Source of the DNA: Triticum aestivum
Lineage: Eukaryota; Streptophyta; Magnoliopsida; Poales; Poaceae
NCBI RefSeq assembly: GCF_018294505.1
Contig: NC_057802.1
Span: 550,041,834-550,105,833, forward strand
Direction of reading: 5' to 3'
DNA length: 64,000 nucleotides
Positions within the stretch are counted from its first letter, which is position 1; each line of letters starts with the position of its first letter. Both the position numbers and the translations under genes were made by a program. The notes below the pieces were generated by a model. The model saw only the letters and a list, made by a program, of their open reading frames with translations, was not told where the DNA came from and did no database searches. Of the stretch, positions 11,205 through 22,097 are shown one piece after another.

Positions 11205-12908
11205 TGTTGGGAAACGTTGCATGGAAACAAAAAAAATTCTACGCACACGCAAGATCTATCCATGGGGATGCATAGCAACGAGAGGGGGAGAGTGTGTCTG
11301 CGTACCCTCGTAGACCATAAGCGGAAGCGTTTCACAACGCGGTTGATGTAGTTGAACTTTCTTCGTGATCCAACCGATCGAGTACCGAATGTACGGCACC
11401 TCCGCGTTCATCACGCGTTCAGCTCGGTGACGTCCGCGCCTTCTTGATCCGGCAAGATGACAAGGTAGTGGATGAGTTCCGGCAGCATGATGGCGTGGTG
11501 ACGGTGATGGTGATGTGATCTCCGCAGGGCTTCGCCTAAGCTCTACAAATATGTATGAGGGAGTAAACGATGGACGGGGCACCGCACACGGCTAAGACAA
11601 TGGTGTTTCCTTGTGTGGCGCCCCCTCCTCATGTATATATAGGTGGGAGGGGAGGAGGCAACCCCTAGGACGCCCCAAGAGACCTGGCGGTAGCCCTAGG
11701 GTTGTTGGCTTGCCCTACGCCCCCTTTCCTTATTTGGACATGAGGGGGAAAGGGAGATGGCTGCCTTAGGGCGCCTCCCCTTTCCTTCCCTCCCTCCTTT
11801 GGTGCATGGGACGGGGGTAGAGGGGCACACCAGCCCCTTGTGGGCTGGTGTGCTCTTCCCCTTTTGTCCCATAAGGCCCAATAACCTATCGGGGCTGCCC
11901 GGTACCACCCGAAACACTTCCGGTGTCCAAATACCATCGTCCTATATATCAATCCTTACCTCCGGACCATTCTGGAGCTCCTCGTCATGTCCATGATCTC
12001 ATCCGGTACTCCAAAAAATATTCTATCACCAAATCATATAACTCATATAACATTATATCGTCAACGAACGTTAACCGTGCGGACCCTACGGGTTCGAGAA
12101 ATATGTAGACATGACCGAGACACCTCTCCGGTCAATAACCAATAGCGGAACCTGGATGCCCATATTGGTTCTCACATATTCTACGAAGATCTTTATTGGT
12201 CGAACCGTTATGACAACATACATAATTTCCTTTGTCCATCGGTATGTTACTTGCCCGAGATTCGATCCTCGGTATTTCTATACCTAGTTCAATCTCGTTA
12301 CTAGCAAGTCTCTTCTCGTTCCGTAATACATCACCTTGTGAATAACTCCTTACTCATTTGCTTGCAAGCTTATGATGTGTATTACCAAGAGGGCCTAGAG
12401 ATACCTCTCTGATACTCGGAGTGACAAATCCTAATCTTGATCTATGCCAACTCAACAAACACCTTCGGAGATACTTGTAGAGCATCTTTATGATCACCCA
12501 GTTATGTTGTGACGTTTGATAGCACACAAGGTATTCCTTCGGTATCCGGGGGATGCATAATCTCATAGTCGAAGGAATATGTATTTGACATGAAGAAAGC
12601 AATAGCAATAACTGAACGATCATTATGCTAAGCTAACGGATGGGTCTTGTCCATCACATCATTCTCCTAATGATGTGATCCTATTATCAAATGACACACA
12701 CATGTCTGTGGTTAGAAAGCCTTAACCATCTTTGATCAACGAGCTAGTCTAGTAGAGGCTTACTAGGAACATGGTATTTGTTTATGTATTCACACATGTA
12801 TTTAGGTTTCTGATCAATACAATTATAGCATGAATAATAAACCTTTATCACGAATAAGGAAATATAAAACAACAACTTCATTATTGGCTCTAGGGCATAT
12901 TTCCTTCA
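11205..12908 (-). repeat. Angela(-) 5' LTR
   Basis: The 1704 bp LTR starts TGAAGGAAATATGCCC on the minus strand, as in Angela/WIS elements, and ends CCCAACA. The right flank is ataca (12909-12913), in CACTA coding sequence. It is clearly diverged from the LTRs of the plus-strand Angela. Confidence 0.9.
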
Positions 12909-13989
12909 ATACAATCAAGACGCCCTCGACAAAACTCTCATGAGTTGCTATTGTCTGTAAGTATTATTTCTGTAATTAAGACTCTAGCTCAGCTCGTTCA
13001 TTGCATGTATAATTATCCTTACTATATTATGCAGATTGAAGATCCTCGAATGCAAAAGAGGACAAATCTATGATATTAGGTTCATTAACCCAAATACCGT
13101 AAATGAATATACGGTACAAAAGAACCCCGACGAAACTGAGAAAAACTTGCTAAAGGCGTTAGTTCGACAACAAAACAGAAGGGAAATGCTCTTTCCTTAC
13201 AACTTCAAGTGAGTTTTACTGTCTTGTGCATATTCTGTTTCGCTTACTCGAGGTTAAGTGTAATTGATGAGTTGTGACTGCGCAGCTTCCACTTTATTCT
13301 GCTAGCCATTCGGCTTGACGCAGGACAAGTAATTGTGTTGGACTCGAGACCTAAAGAGCCTAAGGAGTGGGGCGGACATGAGTAAAATGCTCCAGAAGTA
13401 AGTTCAATCATTATCGCACCATATCGGTAACTTTTGTTCATTTCCTGATGTCAAGTAATCATATTCTTTGCCGGGCAGGGTTTGGAAAAAGTTCACCAGC
13501 AAGGTACCGGGTGAATGGAAAAAGGAGCTGCGATTTTCACACCCCAAAGTAAGTAGTACTAGCTAGTTCCGCGCATCTCTCATTGATTCTAGTTTCAATA
13601 CCAATGCCATGCTTGATTATCATTTTGATTGAACTCTATTCTCGTCATGTGCTTGTGGAAGGCACCCAGGAATAATTTATGTGGATACTACGTTTGCGAG
13701 TTCATTCGCCACTCGACCTCTAAGCGGGGCAGATCTTCACGACAATTTGAAGTATGTAAACAATATTCACAATTTTATTTTATTACCATAAATTGTGTTG
13801 AGTTTCATTCATATATATATGTATTAACCCCCTTCTTTAAATTAGATCTGGGAGAAGCGGAAAGAACTCCTACCAAATGATGACATAAGAGCAATTCAAG
13901 AGGAATTGGCGAGATTCTTTGTTGAGCACGTCATACCTACAGACGGAGAATACCATCGGGAATTGCAATGCAATTTTGGTAGATGTTAG
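12909..13989 (+). pseudogene. CACTA-borne Ulp1-like (C48 peptidase-type) gene, last six exons
   Basis: Exons with consensus splice sites can be laid at about 12909-12956, 13035-13208, 13286-13397, 13479-13548, 13662-13751 and 13846-13989. Together they encode the C-terminal half of the C48/Ulp1-like protein carried by many CACTA elements. A His block (NFHFILLAIRLD), an Asp a few residues on (VLDSRP) and a Cys block (NNLCGYYVCEF) are in the expected order. A stop TAG ends it at 13989. In exon 3 a one-base loss in the GAG-TA-AAA region near 13380-13385 creates a stop and shifts the frame relative to the next exon. The 5' end is cut by Angela. Confidence 0.8.
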
Positions 13990-14340
13990 AGATCTTAAGA
14001 GATGTTATATTTTATATATGCATGATCGTGTACTATATGTAGTAGCGTCGAATAGATATACGAAAACTTGTTGTTCGACCAAGCACGGAGAAAGAGAGGT
14101 CACTTCTCTCTATATATGTTCATGACGATGTTGTGTAATGGTTCCTTCATTTCTATATGTAGTAGCTAGCGTCGAGTTGAATGGAAAACATACAATAAAA
14201 ATGAAACCCTAAATGTAAAAGAATTGAAGGGTAAACACAGAAAGAAATAGGAGAAACACAATATGAAAACCCTAAACTCCTCCTTAAAAAACAAAAAGCC
14301 CAGTGCCTGCAGTTGTTGACGCGTCGCTTCCATTTTATTC
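13990..14340. other. CACTA 3' untranslated and non-coding region
   Basis: AT-rich sequence lies between the stop codon and the subterminal repeats. It probably holds the 3' UTR. I see no gene. Confidence 0.5.
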
Positions 14341-14344
14341 TTGG

Positions 14345-14541
14345 TCGGTGTTACAAACCGGGACTAAAGGTCCTCCTGCCTAGGCAGCCCACATCGGCCA
14401 CATGGAGCCCCTTTAGTCCCGGTTCGTAACACAACCGGGACTAAAAGTGGTGGGCATTAGTCCCGATCGTTTAGACCCGATTGCAAAACCGGGACTAATG
14501 GCCCTCTGGAACCGGGACTGATGCCCTGTTTTCTACTAGTG
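14345..14541. repeat. CACTA subterminal repeats and terminal inverted repeat
   Basis: At least six copies of ACCGGGACTA(A/G) or its complement TAGTCCCGGT lie in this 200 bp, in both orientations. Such arrays are the usual binding sites for the small CACTA-encoded protein. The last 20 bases are the terminal inverted repeat. Confidence 0.85.
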
Positions 14542-14544
14542 TAA

Positions 14545-15066
14545 GCATTTACGGTCCACGAAACTACAAACCGATCACCTGAATGGAATCATAAAATCGA
14601 TGTGGAACTTTTTCGTGTAGAGTTTATCTCAAATCAAAGCACCGTTGTGTAGATTAGAAGGGACGAGGAAGAAAAGAGATTAGAGAGGAGCTCAACTGAG
14701 GTAGGAGAAGATATCACCTACATGATGTATACTAGCTCGCATTGCACTGGCATACTCTCATGCAAAGGGGGCCCACCATGTGCATTTCATGTGGCTCAAC
14801 TAAGTCCGACTGGCTGGAAACCACCGATTCAACAGTTCTTAGCCGGCCTCGCTGGGAGCTAAGTTCCGTGCGATGCATGCCCAAAAGTGAACGCAGGAAA
14901 TCAAACATCCCATTTTCTTCTCATACAGGTCTGGTTGTCCTATATGTGGGCTACCAAACACGCCCCAAGTTGCATACAAAATCTTTAAAGATTAGAACCG
15001 AGGTGGGAGGGACACGCAAATCTTAAAGATTAGAGCCGAGGTGGACGATGATGCAAGGTTGGTCTT
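14545..15066. other. Unassigned DNA between CACTA and Harbinger elements
   Basis: This half kilobase matches none of the neighbours. A short repeated phrase (AAAGATTAGA-CCGAGGTGG) occurs at about 14986 and 15024. The segment around 14930-14965 resembles the end of a small DNA transposon, but no pair of ends was found. It could be older host DNA. Confidence 0.4.
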
Positions 15067-15229
15067 TAAGCGCATCTACAAACTGACCTCTCAAACCCGC
15101 CTCATACGCCCAGGTGGGCCGCCCGGTCACTAACTGGTCACGTTTTTTGACCCAGACGGACGCCTCAAACGGGCCTCAAACACCCGGGCTGACCGGCACC
15201 CCCCATATGCAGCCCAAATATGGGGCGGA

Positions 15230-16938
15230 TGAAGGAAATATGCCCTAGAGGCAATAATAAAGTATTATTTATTTCCTTATATCATGATAAATGTTTATTA
15301 TTCATGCTAGAATTGTATTAACTGGAAACATAATACATGTGTGAATACATAGACAAACAGAGTGTCACTAGTATGCCTCTACTTGACTAGCTCGTTAATC
15401 AAAGATGGTTATGTTTCCTAGCCATAGACATAAGTTGTCATTTGATTAACGAGATCACCTCATTAGGAGAATGACGTGATTGACTTGACCCATTCCGTTA
15501 GCTTAGCACTCGATCGTTTAGTATGTTGCTATTGCTTTCTTCTTGACTTATACATGTTCCTATGACTATGAGATTATGCAACTCCCGTTTACCGGAGGAA
15601 CACTTTGTGTGCTACCAAACGTCACAACGTAAATGGGTGATTATAAAGGTGCTCTACAGGTGTCTCCAAAGGTACTTGTTGGGTTGGCGTATTTCGAGAT
15701 TAGGATTTGTCACTCCGATTGTCGGAGAGGTATCTCTGGGCCCACTCGGTAATGCACATCACTATAAGCCTTGCAAGCATTGTGACTAATGAGTTAGTTG
15801 CGGGATGATGTGTTACGGAACGAGTAAAGAGACTTGCCGGTAACGAGATTGAACTAGGTATCGAGATACCGACGATCAAATCTCGGGCAAGTAACATACC
15901 GGTGACAAAGGGAACAACGTATGTTGTTATGCGGTCTGACCGATAAAGATCTTCGTAGAATATGTGGGAGCCAATATGGGCATCCAGGTCCCGCTATTGG
16001 TTATTGACCGGAGACGTGTCTCGGTCATGTCTACATAGTTCTCGAACCCGTAGGGTCCGCACGCTTAACGTTACGATGACAGTTTTATTGAGTTTTGATG
16101 TACCGAAGGAGTTCGGAGTCCCGGATGAGATCGGGGATATGACGAGGAGTCTCAAAATGGTCGAGACGTAAAGATCGATATATTGGACGACTATATTCGG
16201 ACTTCGGAAATGTTCCGAGTGATTCGGGTATTTTTCGGAGTACCGGAGAGTTACGGGAATTCGTATTGGGCCTTAATGGGCCGTACGGGAAAGGAGAGAA
16301 AGGCCTCAAAAGGTGGCCGCACCCCTCCCCATGGTCTGGTCCGAATTGGACTAGGGAAGGGGGGTGCACCCTTCCTTCTTTCTCCTTCCCCCTTCCCTTC
16401 TCCTACTCCCACAAGGAAAGGAGGAGTCCTACTCCCGGTGGGAGTATGACTCCCCCCTATGGCGCGCCTCTCCCCTTGGCCGGCTGCCTCCCCCTTGCTC
16501 CTTTATATACGGGGGCAGGGGGCACCCCAGAGACACAATAATTGATCCTTGAGATCTCTTAGCCGTGTGCGGTGCCGCCCTCCACCATATTACACCTCGA
16601 TAATACCGTTGCGGAGCTTAGGCGAAGCCCTGCGTCGGTGGAACATCATCATCGTCACCACGCCGTCGTGCTGACGAAACTCTCCCTCAACACTCGGCTG
16701 GATCGGAGTTCGAGGGACGTCATCGAGCTGAACGTGTGTAGAACTCGGAGGTGTCGTGCGTTTGGTACTTGATCGGTCGGATCGTGAAGACGTACGACTA
16801 CATCAACCGCGTTGTGATAACGCTTCCGCTGTCGGTCTACGAGGGTACGTGGACAACACTCTCCCCTCTCGTTGCTACGCATCACCATGATCTTGCGTGT
16901 GCGTAGGAATTTTTTTGAAATTACTACGTTCCCCAACA
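15230..16938 (+). repeat. Angela(+) 5' LTR
   Basis: The 1709 bp LTR starts TGAAGGAAATATGCCC and ends CCCCAACA. TTTATATA at 16502-16509 is a likely TATA box about 440 bp before the LTR end. It is nearly identical to the copy at 22098-23805. Confidence 0.95.
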
Positions 16939-16939
16939 G

Positions 16940-16952
16940 TGGCATCCGAGCC
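16940..16952 (+). promoter_or_regulatory. Angela(+) primer-binding site
   Basis: TGGCATCCGAGCC lies one base inside the LTR. It is a changed form of the TGGTATCAGAGCC site that pairs with initiator methionine tRNA. Confidence 0.65.
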
Positions 16953-18237
16953 TGGTTTTATGCGTTGATGCTATGCACGAGTAGAACACAAGTGAGTTGT
17001 GGGCGATATAAGTCATACTGCTTACCAGCATGTCATACTTTGGTTCAGCGGTATTGTGAGATGAAGCGGCCCGGACCGACATTACGCGTACGCTTACGCG
17101 AGACTGGTTTCACCGTTGCGAGCACTCGTTGCTTAAAGGTGACTGGCGGGTGTCTGTCTCTCTCACTTTAGTTGAACCGAGTGTGGCTACGCCCGGTCCT
17201 TGCGAAGGTTAAAACAGCACCAACTTGACAAACTATCGTTGTGGTTTTGATGCGTAGGTAAGAACGGTTCTTGCTAAGCCCGTAGCAGCCACGTAAAACT
17301 TGCAACAACAAAGTAGAGGACGTCTAACTTGTTTTTGCAGGGCATGTTGTGATGTGATATGGTCAAGACATGATGTGATATAATTTGTTGTATGAGAAGA
17401 TCATGTTTTGTAACCGAGTTATCGGCAACTGGCAGGAGCCATATGGTTGTCGCTTTATTGTATGAGATGCTATCACCATGTAATAGTTTTACTTTATCAC
17501 TAAGCGGTAGCGATAGTCGTAAAAGCAATTATTTGGCGAGACGACAACGATACTACGATGGAGATCAAGGTGTCGCGCCGGTGACGATGGTAATCATGAC
17601 GGTGCTTCGGAGATGGAGATCACAAGCACGGTGCTTCGGAGATGGAGATCACAAGCACAAGATGATGATGGCCATATCATATCACTTATATTGATTGCAT
17701 GTGATGTTAATCCTTTATGCATCTTATCTTGCTTTGTTTGACGGTAGCATTATAAGATGATCCTTCACTAAATTATCAAAGTATAAGTGTTCTCCCTGAG
17801 TATGCACCGTTGCAAAAGTTCTTCGTGCTGAGACACCACGTGATGATCGGGTGTGATAGGCTCTACGTTCAAATACAACGGGTGCAAAACAGTTGCACAC
17901 GCGGAATACTCAGGTTAAACTTGACGAGCCTAGCATATAACAGATATGGCCTCGGAACACGGAGACCGAAAGGTCGAGCGTGAATCATATAGTAGATATG
18001 ATCAACATAGTGATGTTCACCATTGAAACTACTCCATCTCATGTGATGATCGGACATGGTTTAGTTGATATGGATCACGTGATCACTTAGAGGATTAGAG
18101 GGATGTCTATCTAAGTGAGAGTTCTTAAGTAATATGATTAATTGAACTTGAATTTATCATGAACTTAGTCTTGATAGTATTTTGCAAATTATGTTGTAGA
18201 TCAATAGCTCGCGTTGTTGCTTCCCTGTTTTATTTTT
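16953..18237 (+). other. Angela(+) untranslated leader
   Basis: This is long non-coding DNA between primer site and gag. A GGTGCTTCGGAGATGGAGATCACAAGCAC unit is duplicated near 17600-17660 (the first half is shown again immediately after). No gene is seen. Confidence 0.7.
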
Positions 18238-19090
18238 GATATGTTCCTAGAGAAAATTATGTTGAAAGATGTTAGTAGCAAAGATGCGGATTGGATCGTG
18301 ATCTGAGGATTATCCTCATTGCTGCATAGAAAAATTATGTCCTTGATGCACCGCTAGGTGACAGACCTATTGTAGGAGCAGATGCAGACGTTATGAACGT
18401 TTGGCTAGCTCAATATGATGACTACTTGATAGTTTAGTGCACCATGCTTAACGGCTTAGAATCGGGACTTCAAAGACGTTTTGAACGTCATGGACCATAT
18501 AAGATGTTCCAGGAGTTGAAGTTAATATTTCAAGCAAATACCCGAGTTGAGAGATATGAAGTCTCCAACAAGTTCTATAGCTAAAAGATGGAAGAGAATC
18601 GCTCAACTAGTGAGCATATGCTCAGATTGTCTGGGTACTACAATCGCTTGAATCAAGTGGGAGTTAATCTTCCAGATAAAATAGTGATTGACAGAATTCT
18701 CTAGTCACCATCACCAAGTTAGTAGAACTTCGTGATGAACTATAGTATGCAAGGGATGACGAAAGTAATTCCCGAGCTCTTCGTGATGCTGAAATCGACG
18801 AAGGTAGAAATCAAGAAAAACATCAAGTGTTGATGGTTGACGAGACCACTTCAAGTGTTGATGGTTGACAAGACCACTAGTTTCAAGAAAAGGGCAAAGG
18901 GAAGAAGGGGAACTTCAAAAGAACGGCAAGCAAGTTGCCACTCAAGTGAAGAAGCCCAAATCTGTACCTAAGCCTGAGACTAAGTGCTTCTACTGCAAAG
19001 GGACTGGTCACTGGGAACTACCCCAAGTATTTGGTGGATAAGAAAGATGGCAAAGTGAACAAAGGTATATTGGATATACATGTTATTGAT
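18238..19090 (+). pseudogene. Angela(+) gag remnant
   Basis: The start ATGTTCCTAGAGAAAATT (18240) leads into a UBN2-type capsid region broken by several stops within the first 200 bases. Further on come the lysine-rich tail and a knuckle beginning CFYCKGTGHW near 18985; the last part of the knuckle is shifted. A short direct repeat of the phrase TTCAAGTGTTGATGGTTGAC lies near 18820-18870. No usable gag is left. Confidence 0.8.
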
Positions 19091-19345
19091 GTGTACTTAC
19101 TAGTGTTTATAGCAACTCCTCAGTATTTGATACTGGTTCAGTTGCTAAAGAGTAGTAACTCGAAAACGGGAGTAGCAGAATAAACAGAGACTAGTAAAAG
19201 GCGAGGTGACGATGTGTGTTGGAAGTAGTTCCAAGATTGATATGATCATCATCGCACACTCCCTATACTTTCGGGATTAGTGTTGAAACTAAATAAGTGT
19301 TATTTGGTGTTTGCGTTGAGCATGAATATGATTTGATCATGTTTA

Positions 19346-20226
19346 TTGCAATACAGTTATTCATTTAAGTTAGAGAACAATTGTTGTTCTGTTTACATGA
19401 ATAAAAACCTTTTATGGTCACACACACCAACGAAAATGGTTTGTTGGATCTCGATCGTAGTGATACACATATTCATAATATTGAAGCCAAAAGATGCAAA
19501 GTTAATAATGATAGTGCAACTTATTTGTGGCACTGTCGTTTGGGTCATATCGGTGTAAAGCGCATGAAGAAACTCCATACTGATGGGATTTTGGAATCAC
19601 TTGACTATGAATCACTTGATGCTTGCGAACCCTGCCTCATGGGCAAGATGACTAAAACGCCGTTCTCCGGAACTATGGAGAGAGCAACAGATTTGTTAGA
19701 AATCATACATACAGATGTATGTGGTCCGATGAATGTTGAGGCTCGTGGCGAATATCGTTATTTTCTCACCTTCATAGATGATTTAAGCAGATATGGGTAT
19801 ATCTACTTAATGAAACATAAGTCTGAAACATTTGAAAAGTTCAAAGAATTTCAGAGTGAAGTTGAAAATCATCGTAACAAGAAAATTAAATTCCTACGAT
19901 CTGATCGTGGAGGAGAATATTTGAGTTACGAGTTTGGTCTACATTTAAAACAATGTGAAATAGTTTCACTACTCACGCCACCTGGAACACCACAGCATAA
20001 TGGTGTGTCCGAATGTCATAACCGTACTTTATTGGATATAGTGCAATCTATGATGTCTCTTACCAATTTACCACTATCGTTTTGGGGTTATGCATTAGAG
20101 ACAGCTACATTCACGTTAAAAAAAGGGCACCGTCAAAATCCGCTGAGACGACGCCTTATGAACTATGGTTTGGCAAGAAACCAAAGTTGTCGTTTCTTAA
20201 AGTTTGGGGTTGCGATGCTTATGTGA
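19346..20226 (+). pseudogene. Angela(+) integrase
   Basis: The frame from 19414 encodes 270 residues with the pre-integrase zinc-binding domain (H in WHCRLGHIG, C-x2-C in CEPCLMGKM) and the rve core. The catalytic Asp, Asp and Glu are all present, in HTDVCGP, RSDRGGEY and NGVSECHN. The first part is in another frame (19346-19558). The last 35 residues are out of frame after an indel near 20110, with the correct continuation at 20082-20348. Compared with the minus-strand Angela, the active site is better kept but the frame is worse. Confidence 0.85.
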
Positions 20227-21260
20227 AAAAGTTTCATCCTGATAAGCTCAAACCCAAATCGGAGAAATGTGCCTTCATAGGATACCCAAAGGAGACAGTT
20301 GGGTACACCTTCTATCACAGATCCGAAGGCAAGACATTCGTTGCTTAGTATGGATCCTTTCTAGAGAAGGAGTTTCTCTCGAAAGAAGTGAGTGGGAGGA
20401 AAGTAGAACTTGATGAGGTAACTGTACCTGTTCCCTTATTGGAAAGTAGTTCATCACAAGAAACGGTTCCTGTGACGTCTATACCAATGAGTGAGGAAGT
20501 TAATGATGATGATCATGAAACTTCAGATCAAGTTGTTACTAAACCATGTAGGTCAACCAGAGTAAGATCCGCACCAGAGTGGTACGATAATCCTGTTCTG
20601 GAGGTTATGTTACTAGACCATGACAAACCTACGAACTATGAAGAAGCGATGGTGAGCCCTGATTCCGCAAAATGGCTTGAGGCCATGAAATCTGAGATGA
20701 GATCCATGTATGAGAACAAAGTGTGGACTTTGGTTGACTTGCCCGATGATCGGCAAGCAATTGAGAATAAATGGATCGTCAAGAGGAAGACAGACGCTGA
20801 TAGTAGTATCACTATCTACAAAGCTAGAATTGTCGCAAAAAGGTTTTCGACAAGTTCAAGATGTTGACTACGATGAGAGTTTCTCACTCGTATCTATGCT
20901 TAAGTCTATCTGAATCATGTTAGCAATTGCCGCATTTTATGAAATATGGCAAATGGATAAACAAAACTGCATTCCCTAATGGATTTATTAAAGAAGAGTT
21001 GTATATGATGCAACCAGAAGGTTTTGTCAATCCTAAAGGTGCTAACAAAATATGCAAGCTCCAGCGATCCATCTATGGACTGGTGCAAGCATCTCGGAGT
21101 TGGAATATACGCTTTGATAAGTTGATCAAAGGATATAGTTTTATACAGACTTGCGGTGAAGCCTGTATTTACAAGAAAGTGAGTGGGAGCACTACAGCAT
21201 TTCTGATAAGTATATGTGAATGACATATTGTTTATCGGAAATAATGTAGAATTATTCTGC
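20227..21260 (+). pseudogene. Angela(+) integrase C-terminus, linker and reverse transcriptase
   Basis: Frames at 20082-20348, 20388-20867, 20710-20913 and 20927-21223 cover the integrase tail, the acidic linker with RSTRVRSAPEWYDNP, and the RVT_2 domain. The catalytic block, read by shifting frame near 21210, shows YVND in place of YVDD, so one catalytic Asp is lost. A deletion after AAFYEIW removes several residues of the RT palm. Not functional. Confidence 0.8.
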
Positions 21261-21930
21261 AAAGCATAAAGGAGTGTTTGAAAGGAGTTTTCAAGGAAAG
21301 ACCTCGGTAAAGCTGCTTACATATTGAGCATCAAGATCTATAGAGATAGATCAAGACGCTTGATAAGTTTTTTCAATGAGTACATACCTTAACAAGATTT
21401 TGAAGTAGTTCAAAATGAAATAGTCAAAGAAAGAGTTCTTGCCTGTGTTACAAGGTATGAAATTGAGTAAGACTCAAAACCCGACCACGGCAAAAGATAT
21501 AAAGAGAATGAAAGTCATTCCCTATGCCTTGGCCATAGGTTCTATAAAGTATGCCATGCTGTGTACCAGATCTATTGTATACCCTACACTGATTTTGGCA
21601 AGGGAGTACAATAGTGATCTAGGAGTAGATCACTGGACATCGGTCAAAATTATCCTTAGTGGAATAAGGATATGTTTCTCGATTATGGAAGTGACAAAAG
21701 GTTCGTCGTAAAGAGTTACGTCGATGCAAGTTTTGACACTAAATCTAGATGACTCTAAGTCTCGGTCTAGATACATATTGAAAGCGGGAGCAATTAGCTA
21801 GAGTAGCTCCGCGCAGAGCATTGTAGACATAGAAATTTGCAAAATACTTACGGATCTGAATGTGATAGACCCATTGACTAAAATTATCTCACAATCAAAA
21901 CATGATCACACCTTAGTACTCTTTGGGTGT
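21261..21930 (+). pseudogene. Angela(+) RT end and RNase H remnant
   Basis: Short matches remain to the RT end and RNase H, such as SIKYAMLCTRSIVY (near 21535-21580) and the colinear piece GSDKRFVVKSYVDASFD read across frames near 21690-21740. Parts of RNase H are missing when compared with other Copia elements. Confidence 0.65.
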
Positions 21931-22085
21931 TAATCACATAGCGATGTGAACTAGATTATTGACTCTAGTAAACCCTTTGAATGTTGGTCACATAGAGATG
22001 TGAACTATGGGTGTTAATCACATGGTGATGTGAATTATTAATGTTAAATCACATGGCGATGTGAACTAGATTATTGACTCTAGTG
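21931..22085. repeat. Tandem repeats before the Angela(+) polypurine tract
   Basis: Four imperfect copies of a unit containing TCACAT(A/G)G-GATGTGAA occur, spaced 34 to 60 bases apart, with ATTATTGACTCTAGT occurring twice. They lie just upstream of the polypurine tract. Confidence 0.8.
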
Positions 22086-22086
22086 C

Positions 22087-22097
22087 AAGTGGGAGAC
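22087..22097 (+). promoter_or_regulatory. Angela(+) polypurine tract
   Basis: AAGTGGGAGAC abuts the 3' LTR and is the expected primer for plus-strand DNA. Confidence 0.75.

Larger units (their letters stand above)
6846..12908 (-). mobile_element. Angela-type Copia element on the minus strand (5' part)
   Basis: The 5' LTR is at 11205-12908, followed leftwards by primer site, untranslated leader, gag remnant, integrase and reverse transcriptase. At 6845 the element is cut by Gypsy A, and its 3' end lies left of the window. It is inserted in the Ulp1-like gene of the CACTA element. It shares its layout with the plus-strand Angela at 15230-23805, and the two form a large inverted repeat. Confidence 0.9.
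12909..14541 (+). mobile_element. CACTA (En/Spm) DNA transposon, right-hand part
   Basis: The right terminus reads CTACTAGTG at 14533-14541, the complement of a CACTAGTAGAAAACAGGGC inverted repeat typical of Triticeae CACTA elements. It is preceded by subterminal repeats and by the 3' exons of a Ulp1-like gene. The left part lies beyond the Angela insertion and outside the window. The three bases after the end are taa, a possible TSD that cannot be checked. Confidence 0.85.

Noticed and set aside
14542..14544. TSD taa for the CACTA element
   Set aside because: The left end is outside the window, so a match cannot be tested.
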